This document shows, piece after piece, positions 17,203 through 26,469 of a stretch of DNA of 64,000 bases. The position numbers were made by a program, and so were the translations under genes. The stretch is from Erythrobacter dokdonensis DSW-74. Lineage in GTDB: Bacteria > Pseudomonadota > Alphaproteobacteria > Sphingomonadales > Sphingomonadaceae. Positions within the stretch are counted from its first letter, which is position 1. Every line of letters starts with the position of its first letter. The stretch is from positions 434,001 to 498,000 of the forward strand of contig NZ_LZYB01000002.1 in the NCBI RefSeq assembly GCF_001677335.1. The letters are read 5' to 3'. Below the pieces are notes generated by a model. It saw only the letters and a list, made by a program, of their open reading frames with translations. It did not search any database and was not told where the DNA came from.

Positions 17203-18506
17203 CAGCGTTTCTCGAACTTGTTGCGAAGATAGATGGCAAGGCCGTTCATGGCGAGCAGGAACACCAGCAGCACGATAATGGCTGCGCTGGTGCGCTCGAC
17301 AAAGCCGCGGTCGATTTCATCCGACCAGAGGAAGATCTGCATCGGCAGCACCGTGGCGGGCGAGGTGAAGCCGTCGGGCGGGGTGGCGACAAAGGCGCGC
17401 ATACCGATCAAGAGCAGAGGTGCCGTTTCCCCCAGCGCGCGCGCCATGCCGATGATGGTCCCCGTCAGCATCCCCGGCAGCGCGAGCGGGAGGACGTGGT
17501 GGAACACGACCTGCACCGGCGATGCCCCCACCGCCAGCGCGCCGTCGCGGATCGAGGGCGGCACCGCCTTGATCGCGTTGCGCCCCGAGATCACGATGAC
17601 CGGCATGGTCATCAGCGCCAGCGTCATCCCGCCGATAAGCGGCGCTGAACGAAGGTTGGGGAACAGCGACAGGAAAATCGCCAGACCCAGCAGGCCGAAG
17701 ATGATCGAAGGCACCGCGGCAAGGTTGTTGATCGATACCTCGATCAGGTCGGTCCAGCGGTTACGCGGGGCATATTCCTCGAGATAGAGAGCCGACAGAA
17801 CGCCGATCGGGAAGGCCAGCGCCAATGTCACCAGCATCGTCAGGATCGAGCCCTTGAGCGCGCCCCAGATGCCCACCGCCTGCGGGCTGGTCGCATCAGA
17901 GCGGGCGAGGAAGCCCCAATCCCAGTTCTTGGACAGGGTGCCATCTGCCGAAAGCTTTGCGGCCAGCGCCTGCATTTCCGGTAACCCTTCGCCTTCAAGA
18001 CCTGCGGCAAGGCCTGATGTGGCAGGAAGCTGGAAGGTCCGGCTGCTGTTGATCAGCGCAGGATCGCTTGTCACCGCGGCGGCCACGTCGCGCCACGCAT
18101 CGGGGGAGAGCTGTGCCGCGGCTTCCGCACCGAGCTGCTCTTCGGCAAAGAAGGCAACCACTTCCGGCAGGCCCTGCATTTCAAGGGTCTGCACCGCGCT
18201 TGGCGCGGTCAAGGAAACGGCATCGCCGGTGACGCCGCTGGCCGGAAAATCGATTGTCACATCGAGTTCGGCGCGCTGGAAACCGCCGATGCCATTCATC
18301 AACATCGTCGCCAGCAGGAAGACCAGCACGGCTACCGAGAACACGACCGCCGAAAGTCCGAGCAGTCGGAAATTGCGTTCGGAGCGGTAACGCCGGGCAA
18401 GGCGCTTTTCGAAGGCAGGCGTGCGTGTGGGGCCGCGCGCCTCCGGTCTTGCGGATGCGATTGCCTCGGAAATCGAGCCGGCGGGGGGCAGGGCGGAACT
18501 ACTCAT
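17199..18506 (-). CDS. pstA: Phosphate ABC transporter permease PstA
   Basis: A 435-residue permease, longer than the roughly 280-300 residues of classical PstA. The extra N-terminal part (about 30-210), with one membrane helix followed by a periplasmic section, looks like the DUF3333 extension known in alphaproteobacterial PstA. The C-terminal half is a standard MetI-type permease with a conserved [19 protein letters not shown] coupling region. The start overlaps pstC and the end overlaps pstB, each by an ATGA. Confidence 0.94.
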   Translation of the reverse strand: MSSSALPPAGSISEAIASARPEARGPTRTPAFEKRLARRYRSERNFRLLGLSAVVFSVAVLVFLLATMLMNGIGGFQRAELDVTIDFPASGVTGDAVSLTAPSAVQTLEMQGLPEVVAFFAEEQLGAEAAAQLSPDAWRDVAAAVTSDPALINSSRTFQLPATSGLAAGLEGEGLPEMQALAAKLSADGTLSKNWDWGFLARSDATSPQAVGIWGALKGSILTMLVTLALAFPIGVLSALYLEEYAPRNRWTDLIEVSINNLAAVPSIIFGLLGLAIFLSLFPNLRSAPLIGGMTLALMTMPVIVISGRNAIKAVPPSIRDGALAVGASPVQVVFHHVLPLALPGMLTGTIIGMARALGETAPLLLIGMRAFVATPPDGFTSPATVLPMQIFLWSDEIDRGFVERTSAAIIVLLVFLLAMNGLAIYLRNKFEKRW

Positions 18507-19888
18507 TCATAGGCCTCCCGGAAACGCTTGACGACGCGCAGGGCGACGAAGTTCAGGGCCAGCGTCACCATGAACAGCACGAAACCCAGTGCGAAGGCGC
18601 TCAGCGTCGCGGGGTGATCGGTGCTCTGTTCACCGGTCAGCAGCTTCACGATTTGCACTGTCACGGTCGACATCGGCTCCAACGGGTTGGCGGTGAGGTT
18701 GGCTGCGGGCGAGGCGGCCATCACCACGATCATCGTTTCCCCGATCGCGCGGCTGACGGCCAGCATGATCCCGGCAACAATCCCGGGAAGGGCAGCGGGA
18801 AACAGGACGCGGCGGATGGTCTCGGACTTGGTCGCACCCATCGCCAGGCTGCCGTCGCGCATGGCGCTCGGCACGGCGGCCATGGAATCGTCGGCCATCG
18901 AGGAGACGAAGGGAATGATCATCACCCCCATCACAACGCCCGCTGCCAGCGCGCTTTCTGTCGAGGCGCTGGTGATCCCGATCGCCACGGCCGCATCGCG
19001 GATCGCCGGGGCAACGGTGAGTGCGGCGAAATAGCCATAGACCACCGTCGGCACCCCGGCGAGGATCTCCAGCAGCGGTTTGACCCAGGTTCTGAGGCGT
19101 GGATCGGCATATTGGGTGAGATAGATCGCGCTCATCAGCCCCAGCGGGATGGCAACGATCATGGCGATGATCGCGCCGATGAAGATCGTCCCCCAGAACA
19201 GCGGGATGGCACCGTAACGGGTCGGATCGACGGCATCGGGGCTCACCATCGTGTCCGGACCCCATTTGGTGCCGAACAGGAAATCCACCGGCGAGACCAT
19301 GCCGAAGAAGCGCACAGTTTCGAATACGAGGCTGGCGAAGATGCCGAAGGTCGTCAGGATCGCCACCAGCGAGGCCAGCAGCAAGATGGCGAGTACCGTG
19401 CGCTCAACTCTGGTGCGGGCGCGGAAATCGGGACGCAGGCGCAAGAACGCGAGGCCCCCGCCGCCCAGCGCGATCACTGCCGTCACGACGATCCCGATGA
19501 CGCTGTACCGCGAGATTGCGGCACGGAAGGGTTCGATGAGCGCTTCGGCCTCGTCATTGAAGACGCCCGGGGCATTGCCTTGCGCGACCGCGCGCGCCTC
19601 GCCCAGAAATGCGTCGCGCTCAAAGCCGAACGCCGGAAGGTTCGCGGCTGCGGGCGAGGCCAGCACGCTTTGGGTGACCAGCTGCGGCGCCATCACCGAC
19701 CAGAGGGCAACGAAGGCGAGCACCGGGATGACCACCCACAGCGCTACATACCATGCGTGATAAACCGGACGCGAAGCCGGACGCAGGGCTGGGTCGCTGC
19801 TCTGGAAGCTCCACGCCTTTGCCCTGCCTGCCAGCCATCCGGCAAGGCCAAGCCCGATGGCAATCAGGATAAGCGTGATCGGCGACAT
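18503..19888 (-). CDS. pstC: Phosphate ABC transporter permease PstC
   Basis: A 461-residue permease of the phosphate importer. The MetI-type domain in the second half contains LEILAGVPTVVYGYFAALTV, and the first half holds several extra helices with a long loop, a size usual in this bacterial group. The ATG at 19888 has CAGGTT upstream. It is the first gene of the pstC-pstA-pstB-phoU unit and follows a PHO box about 100 bp upstream. No pstS gene sits between it and phoR. Confidence 0.94.
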   Translation of the reverse strand: MSPITLILIAIGLGLAGWLAGRAKAWSFQSSDPALRPASRPVYHAWYVALWVVIPVLAFVALWSVMAPQLVTQSVLASPAAANLPAFGFERDAFLGEARAVAQGNAPGVFNDEAEALIEPFRAAISRYSVIGIVVTAVIALGGGGLAFLRLRPDFRARTRVERTVLAILLLASLVAILTTFGIFASLVFETVRFFGMVSPVDFLFGTKWGPDTMVSPDAVDPTRYGAIPLFWGTIFIGAIIAMIVAIPLGLMSAIYLTQYADPRLRTWVKPLLEILAGVPTVVYGYFAALTVAPAIRDAAVAIGITSASTESALAAGVVMGVMIIPFVSSMADDSMAAVPSAMRDGSLAMGATKSETIRRVLFPAALPGIVAGIMLAVSRAIGETMIVVMAASPAANLTANPLEPMSTVTVQIVKLLTGEQSTDHPATLSAFALGFVLFMVTLALNFVALRVVKRFREAYE

Positions 19889-19991
19889 TGAATGAACCTG
19901 TTTACCCCGTCGGCGGCCGGCGAGAATCGCTTGGCCGTTGGCGCCGTATTTGTCTGGCGCTCATGCCATGGCGGGCGCATGTTGAATAAAT

Positions 19992-20009
19992 AAGACACTA
20001 CTATGACAG
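19992..20009 (-). promoter_or_regulatory. PHO box (PhoB operator) before pstC
   Basis: On the minus strand, CTGTCAT (20009-20003), four bases, then GTGTCTT (19998-19992) match the two direct 7-bp repeats of the PHO box (CTGTCAT-N4-CTGTCAT), the second copy with two changes. The first repeat overlaps the phoR stop codon. The position, about 104 bp before the pstC start, fits PhoB-activated transcription of pstCAB-phoU. Confidence 0.8.
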
Positions 20010-21254
20010 TTGTTGGGTTTCGGGTTCGCGCTCGTCGCCGTCATGATCCTCGTCAATGCCTTCCGCCGTTAGCGCTTCTTGTTCCGCCAATGGCAGGCGA
20101 ACCACCACGCGGGTGCCCTTGCCGAGTTCGCTGGTAATGTCGAGCCGCCCACGATGGCGTTCCACAATGTGCTTGACGATTGCAAGGCCGAGTCCCGTAC
20201 CGCCCGAGGCGCGGCTTCGGCCAGGATCGGTGCGATAGAAGCGACGGGTCAGGTGGGGGATCTGTTCGGGCGCGATGCCTTCGCCTTCGTCCTCCACGGC
20301 AATGCGGGCCTGATCCGCTGTCGCAAGGTCAAGGACGACTCTCACCGGGCGGTCATCCGCCCCGTATTTCAGGGCGTTGTCGACCAGATTGCGGACGACT
20401 TGTTCAAGCTGCTGGAGGTCGCCGATCACGCGCGGCGCGGCTGCGAACTGGATATCGAGCCGCTCCATCCTCGCAGAACCGGCCGCATCACGCGCGGCCC
20501 GCTCGACCAGGGGAGCAAGCTCGATCTGTTCCGTCGGTAACTCGTGCTTTTCCGCCTCGACCCGCGACAGGCTCATCAGGTCGCTCACCAGCGCATGCAG
20601 GCGCTGCGCCTCGCGCTCGATAATCCCGAGAAACTTCTGCGCTGTCGGGGTGTCGACCTTGCCCTCGTCCTCGCGCAGAGTTTCGACATAGCCCAGGATC
20701 GCGGCCAGCGGCGTGCGCAGTTCGTGACTGGCATTGGCGACGAAATCGGTATGCGCGCGGCTGATGTCGGCCTCGGCGGTCTGGTTGGTCAGTTCCAGCA
20801 TCGCCAGCCGGTCGTTGATGGCCTGACGGTTGATCTGCCAGATGTCCTGTCGCCGCACCAGTCCGCGCACGATCGCCTCGCCGTTGCGGTTCTCGTTCAG
20901 CAGCGAAATCGCTTCGGGCTGGCGCAGCGCCACGCGCGCATCCTGCCCGACGACATGCGGTCCGAGCATCGTGCGCGCGGCACGATTGGCAAGCGCGATG
21001 GTGTTGCGCTCGGTGATCATCAGCGGGGTGGAGAAATTCTCGATCAGGTCGCTGATCGAGCCGAGGTCGAGCTGCTGCCTGACGACGGCCTTGGGCGGCT
21101 CGGGCGGACGACCGGCGGCGACCATCAGCGAGCCGACCCATACCAGCAGCACCGAAAGGGCGATGACCGCGTCGACCCCCAGCAGTATCATCGCCACAAA
21201 GGTCACCGCTGCCAGCGCGATTCCCGCAACCGGAAAGTTCTGACCCATGCCCAT
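20001..21254 (-). CDS. phoR: Phosphate regulon sensor histidine kinase PhoR
   Basis: A 417-residue membrane kinase. Two N-terminal helices (about 8-46) are followed by a small PAS-like sensor (70-120), a HisKA domain with phospho-acceptor H177 in NASHELRTPLAAILGY, and a HATPase domain with NLVDNALKYG (N box) and GTGLGLAIVKHIVERH (G2 box). It phosphorylates PhoB under phosphate shortage. ATG 21254 has AAGG at a good distance; the nearby ATG 21248 is the alternative. It heads the pho-pst cluster, and tRNA-Glu lies 113 bp upstream. Confidence 0.93.
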   Translation of the reverse strand: MGMGQNFPVAGIALAAVTFVAMILLGVDAVIALSVLLVWVGSLMVAAGRPPEPPKAVVRQQLDLGSISDLIENFSTPLMITERNTIALANRAARTMLGPHVVGQDARVALRQPEAISLLNENRNGEAIVRGLVRRQDIWQINRQAINDRLAMLELTNQTAEADISRAHTDFVANASHELRTPLAAILGYVETLREDEGKVDTPTAQKFLGIIEREAQRLHALVSDLMSLSRVEAEKHELPTEQIELAPLVERAARDAAGSARMERLDIQFAAAPRVIGDLQQLEQVVRNLVDNALKYGADDRPVRVVLDLATADQARIAVEDEGEGIAPEQIPHLTRRFYRTDPGRSRASGGTGLGLAIVKHIVERHRGRLDITSELGKGTRVVVRLPLAEQEALTAEGIDEDHDGDEREPETQQLS

Positions 21255-21367
21255 GGCCGGGTGCCTTACAGCCAAGCGGCGACGGTTGAAAGCGGGCAAG
21301 GCAGGTGCGGCAACGAAAAGGTCGGCAAGGCCAAAGCCTGGCGCCCGTTCTGCGCGCATCCGGAAGG

Positions 21368-21442
21368 TGGTGACCCGTACGGGAATCGAACCCGTGTTTC
21401 AGCCGTGAAAGGGCCGCGTCCTAACCGCTAGACGAACGGGCC
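21368..21442 (-). tRNA. tRNA-Glu (anticodon TTC)
   Basis: Read on the minus strand, the sequence begins GGCCCGTTCGTCTAGCGGTT and ends with a T-arm GGTTCGATTCC and an encoded CCA. The anticodon loop carries CCTTTCACG with TTC in the middle. The acceptor stem pairs (GGCCCGT with ACGGGTC). It lies between recJ and phoR. Confidence 0.97.
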
Positions 21443-21534
21443 ACGCTCGTTGCGGAAGCGCGCAACTAGGGGTGTGAATCGCATCGGTCAAGTCCCGTTT
21501 GCGCGGCCGGGCGGAAAAATCGCGAGCCTGCCGC

Positions 21535-23334
21535 TCAATCGGCGAAAGCGGCATCCTCAAGTTGCAATTCGGCCGCCGGTCGATTGCCCCAGTCGTCAAT
21601 CCGCGCGCGGCCCGCAAGGTGAAAGCGCCGACCTGCGCTGCGGTGAAGCAAGGTCTGCGCCATCTCCGTCTCGGCCGCGCGGAAAGCGATGGCCTTGAAA
21701 CTGCGCCCTTCACTGCCGCTCGCGATCAGCCGCAGGTGATCCTTGCCGACGATGTCGGCCTTCACGATCCGGACCGGACCAACCGCGATCCGCGGGGCGG
21801 GCCAACCGACGCCATAGGGTCCGGCAGCTTCAAGAGTTTCGACCAGTTCCGGGGCCAGTCCGCCCGGTGCAAGCGCGAGGTCAAGCAGCATCGCAGCCCC
21901 GGTGCGGGCGCGTTCGACGTCGCGGGCGAGACGTTCGTCGAGGAAACCGGCAAAGTCGGCCAGCCTGCCGCTTTCGATCGTCAGCCCCGCCGCCATGGCG
22001 TGCCCGCCGCCCGCTACCAGCAGCCCGGCCTCGCGCGCGGCGATGATCGCCGCACCCAGATCAACCCCGCTGATTGAGCGGCCGGAGCCTTTGCCTTGCG
22101 CCTCGTCCAGAGCGATGACGATGGCGGGCTTGCCGGTCTTTTCCTTGATCCGTCCCGCGACGATCCCGATCACGCCGGGATGCCAGCCATGCCCGGCGAG
22201 CACCTGCACCGCCATGTTGTGCTGGCCGGCCAGCTGCGCTTCGGCCGCCTCTTGCACTTCGGCCTCGATGGCGCGGCGTTCCTCGTTGAGTTGCGACAGC
22301 TGGATCGCGATGGCCCGCGCTTCTTCGGCATCGGTGGTGGTCAGCAGCCGCACGCCGAGGGTCGATTCTCCGATCCGTCCGCCCGCATTGATTCGCGGGC
22401 CAAGCGCGAAGCCGAGATCGCTCGCCTGCGGGGCGCGGTTGATACGGCTTGCGTCGATCAGCGCAGCCATGCCGATCCGTTCGCGGCGGGCGAGCACCTT
22501 TAGGCCTTGCGCCACGAAGGCGCGATTGAGCCCGTGCAGCGCCGCGACATCGGCAACCGTGCCGAGTGCGACCAGATCGAGCAGGCTTATCAGGTCCGGT
22601 TCGCGGCGCTGGGCGAACCAGCCCCTGCCGCGCAAGGTCCGCACCAGCGCGACCGCCAGCAGGAAGGCGACGCCGACAGCCGCGAGGTGTCCGTGGGCAG
22701 CGCCCAGATCGCTCTCGTCGAGCCGGTTGGGATTGACCAGCGCGGCCGCTTCGGGAAGCTCGGGGGCGCATTTGTGGTGATCGACCACGATCACGTCGAC
22801 GCCGGCGCGTTTTGCCATCGCCAGCGCCTCGTGCGCCATGGCGCCGCAATCGACGGTAACGATCAGGCTGGAACCCGCTTCTCCCAGCCGCACCAGCGCC
22901 TCGCCGGAAGGGCCGTAGCCTTCAAGTAGGCGGTCGGGAATGTAATAGCCCGCATCGTGACCGAGTTGTCGTAGCAGCTCGACCAGCAGGGCGGCACTCG
23001 TCGCCCCGTCGACATCGTAATCCCCGTAAATCGTGACACGCTCACCGCTGGTCACGGCATCGGCAAGGCGCGCGGCTGCGGCATCCATGTCCCGAAATGT
23101 CGAAGGGTCGGGCAGAAAATCCCGCAAGGTAGGCCGGGCATGCCGGGCGAGATCGTCTTTGGCTACACCGCGGGTCAGCAGCAGCTGGTCGAGTATGGAA
23201 TGCTCCAACCCCTGAATGCTTTCGCCGCCGAGTTCCATGTTGCCTCCCCGCCAGCGCCAGGCCTTGCCCGACAAGGAGGCGGTCACGCCAAGGACATGGG
23301 CATGAGAGGACAGGGACAATTGCGGGGCGGCCAT
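21535..23334 (-). CDS. recJ: Single-stranded-DNA-specific exonuclease RecJ
   Basis: A 599-residue DHH-family 5'-3' exonuclease acting in RecF-pathway recombination and mismatch repair. The Mn-binding motif YGDYDVDG is at residues 103-110 and the VDHH motif is near 182, with a DHHA1 domain (AGGHAMAAGLTI) and a C-terminal OB fold after it. Length is normal for the family. It is probably a single-gene unit, as the upstream flavoprotein gene is divergent. Confidence 0.96.
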   Translation of the reverse strand: MAAPQLSLSSHAHVLGVTASLSGKAWRWRGGNMELGGESIQGLEHSILDQLLLTRGVAKDDLARHARPTLRDFLPDPSTFRDMDAAAARLADAVTSGERVTIYGDYDVDGATSAALLVELLRQLGHDAGYYIPDRLLEGYGPSGEALVRLGEAGSSLIVTVDCGAMAHEALAMAKRAGVDVIVVDHHKCAPELPEAAALVNPNRLDESDLGAAHGHLAAVGVAFLLAVALVRTLRGRGWFAQRREPDLISLLDLVALGTVADVAALHGLNRAFVAQGLKVLARRERIGMAALIDASRINRAPQASDLGFALGPRINAGGRIGESTLGVRLLTTTDAEEARAIAIQLSQLNEERRAIEAEVQEAAEAQLAGQHNMAVQVLAGHGWHPGVIGIVAGRIKEKTGKPAIVIALDEAQGKGSGRSISGVDLGAAIIAAREAGLLVAGGGHAMAAGLTIESGRLADFAGFLDERLARDVERARTGAAMLLDLALAPGGLAPELVETLEAAGPYGVGWPAPRIAVGPVRIVKADIVGKDHLRLIASGSEGRSFKAIAFRAAETEMAQTLLHRSAGRRFHLAGRARIDDWGNRPAAELQLEDAAFAD

Positions 23335-23418
23335 GGCCGGAGCCTAGCTGATTGACTTGCATCATGACAGTCGCAGGCGATTGACAATCGACAGGAACGC
23401 AAGGCACCTGCGGGTGCA

Positions 23419-23913
23419 ATGGAGGACAGCCCGCCCCCAGCGCGACTGCTGATCGCTTGGCACAGCCGCACCGGCGCGAGCGAGGCGATGGCGCAGGCCG
23501 CCGCCGAAGGCGCGGGCGATGCTCTGCTGCTTCGTGCGGACGCGGTCACCGCCGATGCCCTGCTGCGGGCCGGCGGCTATCTGTTTGTCTGCCCCGAGAA
23601 CCTTGCCGGAATGAGCGGGTTGATGAAGGAGATGTTCGACCGCACGTATTATGATGTGCTGGGCAGGATCGAGGGGCGGCCCTATGCCACGATCATTGCC
23701 GCCGGTTCGGACGGGGAAGGGGCTCAGCGCCAGATTGACCGGATTGCGACCGGATGGCGCCTGCGCCGGGTTGCCGAATCGATGATCGTCAATTTTGCCG
23801 CCCAGACCCCCGAAGCCATTGCCGCGCCCAAGACCGTGCCCGGCAAGGCCTTGAAAGAATGTCGGGAACTTGGGAGCGCTCTGTCAGAAGGCATCTCTCT
23901 TGGAATCTTCTAA
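23419..23913 (+). CDS. Flavodoxin-fold NAD(P)H:flavin oxidoreductase
   Basis: A 164-residue protein with a flavodoxin-like alpha/beta pattern: the first beta strand RLLIAWHSRTGASEAMAQA carries the phosphate-binding loop (SRTGASE), and FVCPENLAGMSGLMKEMFDR resembles the isoalloxazine loop of NADPH-dependent FMN reductases. It likely binds FMN and transfers electrons in the cytoplasm; the partner is not known. It is divergent from recJ, with no strong ribosome binding site seen, and followed by an uncharacterised gene pair on the same strand. Confidence 0.72.
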   Translation: MEDSPPPARLLIAWHSRTGASEAMAQAAAEGAGDALLLRADAVTADALLRAGGYLFVCPENLAGMSGLMKEMFDRTYYDVLGRIEGRPYATIIAAGSDGEGAQRQIDRIATGWRLRRVAESMIVNFAAQTPEAIAAPKTVPGKALKECRELGSALSEGISLGIF

Positions 23914-23994
23914 GATAATATACCGAATTGGGACCCGGAGAATATTCGGGACTCGACGATAGCGCTTAAACGCGCCAGACTTGACTGCCGGATT

Positions 23995-24849
23995 GTGGCC
24001 CGGTCAGGCGCAATACGAAGGGGGGCCTCGACAATTCTTGGATTGCAGCATGCTGAGTCTGCGGGGCTGCATTTGCTGTTTGCGCCGGGCAAGCGGCCCA
24101 CGCGCGCTGCAATCTTGCGGTTCGTATCCCAGCAGCACGCGGTTGCGCTGAGTCATGATCCTGCCGAGCAGAAGGATGGCAAGTTTCTGGTTTCGCAGGG
24201 CGGGCCGGCGAGCGCCGCTGCTGGCGGGTTAGGCACGTCCGAAGCTGTCTGGCTGGAACTCCTGCGTGATGGGTTGACGTATGACGTGAAAGGCCTTGCG
24301 CCCGGCCCGGCAGGCAAGTCGCCGCAGATCATCCACCGGTTCGACTTTGCCGAGCAGCCTGACGAGGCCGGTTTCGAGGTCATCGGCATCACGCCCGGCC
24401 CCCACCTTTCGGGCGGCGAACGCAGCATTCCGGTATTACGGGGCATGCTTGCCCTGGCGCGTGACCTTACCCAGCATTTCGAGGACGCACGGGCAGTCTT
24501 CTGGCAACCTTCGGCGAGCGCGATCGGCCGCCGCTTTTTCGAATCGATCGTGACCGCTTGGCTTGAGGGCGGAGCTTTTCCCGCGCTTGGTCTGACCGCT
24601 TTCGAAGAGACGGCCGAGGGGGCGCTGCAAAGTGTCGGACTGGGCTTCTGGATCGGTCAGGAATTGCGCATTGAAGCGCCCCTGAGCGCCGACAAGGTTG
24701 CCGCAACCAGGCTTGGCGTGCGTCTTGTCAACCAGCTGGTGATGGTCGGCGGGATCGACGAAAGCGAGCGGATCGTTGCGCCTGATGGCACCCGACTTGT
24801 GATGCAGGCATCCCGCAATAGCCAGTTCATCAGGGTCAGGCGCGAATAG
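23995..24849 (+). CDS. Uncharacterised conserved-looking protein
   Basis: A 284-residue soluble protein without a signal peptide or membrane helix. I do not recognise it firmly. The C-terminal half (RAVFWQPSASAIGRRFF, LQSVGLGFWIGQELRIEAP) recalls weakly the DUF4261 pattern, but this is a guess. The start is given as GTG 23995; a TTG in frame at codon 17 would remove the first residues and cannot be excluded. Its stop is followed directly by the ATG of the AHH-type protein, so the two are very likely translated as a pair. Confidence 0.55.
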   Translation: MARSGAIRRGASTILGLQHAESAGLHLLFAPGKRPTRAAILRFVSQQHAVALSHDPAEQKDGKFLVSQGGPASAAAGGLGTSEAVWLELLRDGLTYDVKGLAPGPAGKSPQIIHRFDFAEQPDEAGFEVIGITPGPHLSGGERSIPVLRGMLALARDLTQHFEDARAVFWQPSASAIGRRFFESIVTAWLEGGAFPALGLTAFEETAEGALQSVGLGFWIGQELRIEAPLSADKVAATRLGVRLVNQLVMVGGIDESERIVAPDGTRLVMQASRNSQFIRVRRE

Positions 24850-25368
24850 ATGCAGGATCCCGGTCGCAACGCCTATCGCCCTGTCATTGCCTTCCGCGCA
24901 GTTAACCGGCGCGACCAGCCTGGTTACGATCCCGCTCTGCAACGCCACCACCTGCTGCCTCGCCAACTTCTCTCGCGCCGCTGCTTCGGGGCGATGTTCG
25001 AAGCACTTGGCCGCGAGCGGGTAGGGTTTGATGATTTTCGCGCCAATGGTCTGCTGCTGCCCGCCCGGGAGGAGGCATCGGCGCGCACCGGCATGCCGCT
25101 CCACCGCGGGCCGCATCACCGCTACAACGAGGTCGTCATCGCCCGCGTGGGCCGGATCGAGCAGAGCTGGGCGCAGGAACGTCTTCGCAGCGATCAAGAA
25201 GCGCTCTGTGATGCGCTGATGCGATTGCAGCTGCTTCAGGGGGCCTTGCGGCGGCAACTTCTCGCCCAACGCCGGCGGATCCTGCTCAACCGCAGGGATC
25301 CGCTTGGCACCGGCTTCGACTTTACCGAGCTTGACGCGATGGCCGAGGCGCTGTGGTCGGCGCGCTAG
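24850..25368 (+). CDS. AHH/HNH-superfamily nuclease-like protein
   Basis: A 172-residue protein with features of the AHH group of HNH/endonuclease VII-like nucleases: the paired H33-H34 in QRHHLLPRQL, then FRANGLLLPA, and a later H85-x3-H89-H90 followed by N93. In this family such residues make the metal site. A C-terminal helical region (about 100-172) is rich in Gln, Arg and Leu. Start ATG 24850 touches the preceding stop. AHH domains often occur as toxins, but there is no delivery domain or immunity gene here. A housekeeping DNA or RNA function is as likely. Confidence 0.62.
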   Translation: MQDPGRNAYRPVIAFRAVNRRDQPGYDPALQRHHLLPRQLLSRRCFGAMFEALGRERVGFDDFRANGLLLPAREEASARTGMPLHRGPHHRYNEVVIARVGRIEQSWAQERLRSDQEALCDALMRLQLLQGALRRQLLAQRRRILLNRRDPLGTGFDFTELDAMAEALWSAR

Positions 25369-25371
25369 ACG

Positions 25372-26376
25372 CTATTCCGCAGCTTCTGCCAGAGCGCCCC
25401 AGGGGCTGTAATCGGAATTGGCCAGCAACCGCGCCTTGGCGGCGTGATATTCGCGCTCCAGCCGGGCGACCAGATCCTCGACCGTTCCGACCTGCTTGAT
25501 CGTGCCGATTCCCTGTCCCGAACCCCAGATATCCTTCCACGCCTTGGCCTTGGTGTTGCCACCGCTGCCGAAGTTCATCTTGGAAGGATCGCTGACCGGC
25601 AGGTCGTCGGGATCGAGCCCTGCCGCCTCGATCGAGGAGCGCAGGTAATTGCCGTGCACACCGGTAAACAGGTTTGTGTAGACGATCCCTTCCGAGGAAC
25701 CTTCGACGATGCCCTGCTTGTAACCTTCGGTCGCATTCGCCTCCCTGGTGGCGATGAAGGCGCTGCCGGCATAGGCAAAGTCGGCGCGCAGGGCCTGGGC
25801 TGCAAGGATCGAAGCACCGTGACCTATCGAGCCGGACAGCGCCACGAGGCCGTCAAACCACTCCCGGATTTCCTGCATCAGGGCAAAGGGCGAGAGCGCG
25901 CCGGCATGGCCGCCAGCGCCTGCCGCGACCGGAATGAGACCGTCCGCGCCTTTTTCGATCGCCTTGTGGGCGAAGCGGTTGTTGATCACGTCATGCATCG
26001 TGATGCCGCCCCATCCGCGCACGGCGGTGTAGATGTCCTCGCGCGCGCCCAGCGAGGTGATGATCATCGGCACCTGCCACTTGGCACAGGTCGCCATGTC
26101 GGCATCGACGCGATCGTTGGTCTTGTGGATGATCTGGTTGACCGCAAAGGGCGCGGCCGGACGGTCGGGATTGGCGCGGTTATGGGCGGCCAGTTCCTCG
26201 GTGATCTGATGCAGCCATTCATCAAGCTGCGATTGCGGGCGCGCGTTCAGTGCCGGGAAGCTGCCGATGATCCCCGCCTTGCACTGCGCGATCACCAGTT
26301 CCGGGCCGGAGACGATGAACAGCGGCGATCCGATCAGCGGCAGGCGCAGACGATCGAAAGGGGCGGGAAGGGGCAT
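25372..26376 (-). CDS. Nitronate monooxygenase-type FMN oxidoreductase
   Basis: A 334-residue TIM-barrel flavoenzyme of the nitronate monooxygenase / 2-nitropropane dioxygenase group. The FMN phosphate region AAGAGGHAGALSPFALMQEI and ALSGSIGHGASILAAQALRAD are the family hallmarks. Members oxidise alkyl nitronates or use quinones with NAD(P)H. The ATG 26376 has GAGGAG upstream. It is convergent with the AHH-type gene with 3 bp between stops. Confidence 0.9.
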   Translation of the reverse strand: MPLPAPFDRLRLPLIGSPLFIVSGPELVIAQCKAGIIGSFPALNARPQSQLDEWLHQITEELAAHNRANPDRPAAPFAVNQIIHKTNDRVDADMATCAKWQVPMIITSLGAREDIYTAVRGWGGITMHDVINNRFAHKAIEKGADGLIPVAAGAGGHAGALSPFALMQEIREWFDGLVALSGSIGHGASILAAQALRADFAYAGSAFIATREANATEGYKQGIVEGSSEGIVYTNLFTGVHGNYLRSSIEAAGLDPDDLPVSDPSKMNFGSGGNTKAKAWKDIWGSGQGIGTIKQVGTVEDLVARLEREYHAAKARLLANSDYSPWGALAEAAE

Positions 26377-26469
26377 TTGTTTCTCCTCGAAATCTGTTCG
26401 GCCTTAACCAGCGTCTCTAGCGGTGGTTCCGCCAGAGCCAAGCGCGATTTTGACAAGGGCAGGCAGTGC

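Noticed and set aside
24850..25368. AHH-type protein as a polymorphic toxin
   Set aside because: No N-terminal delivery domain, repeats or immunity gene next to it; only a nuclease-like domain is supportable.
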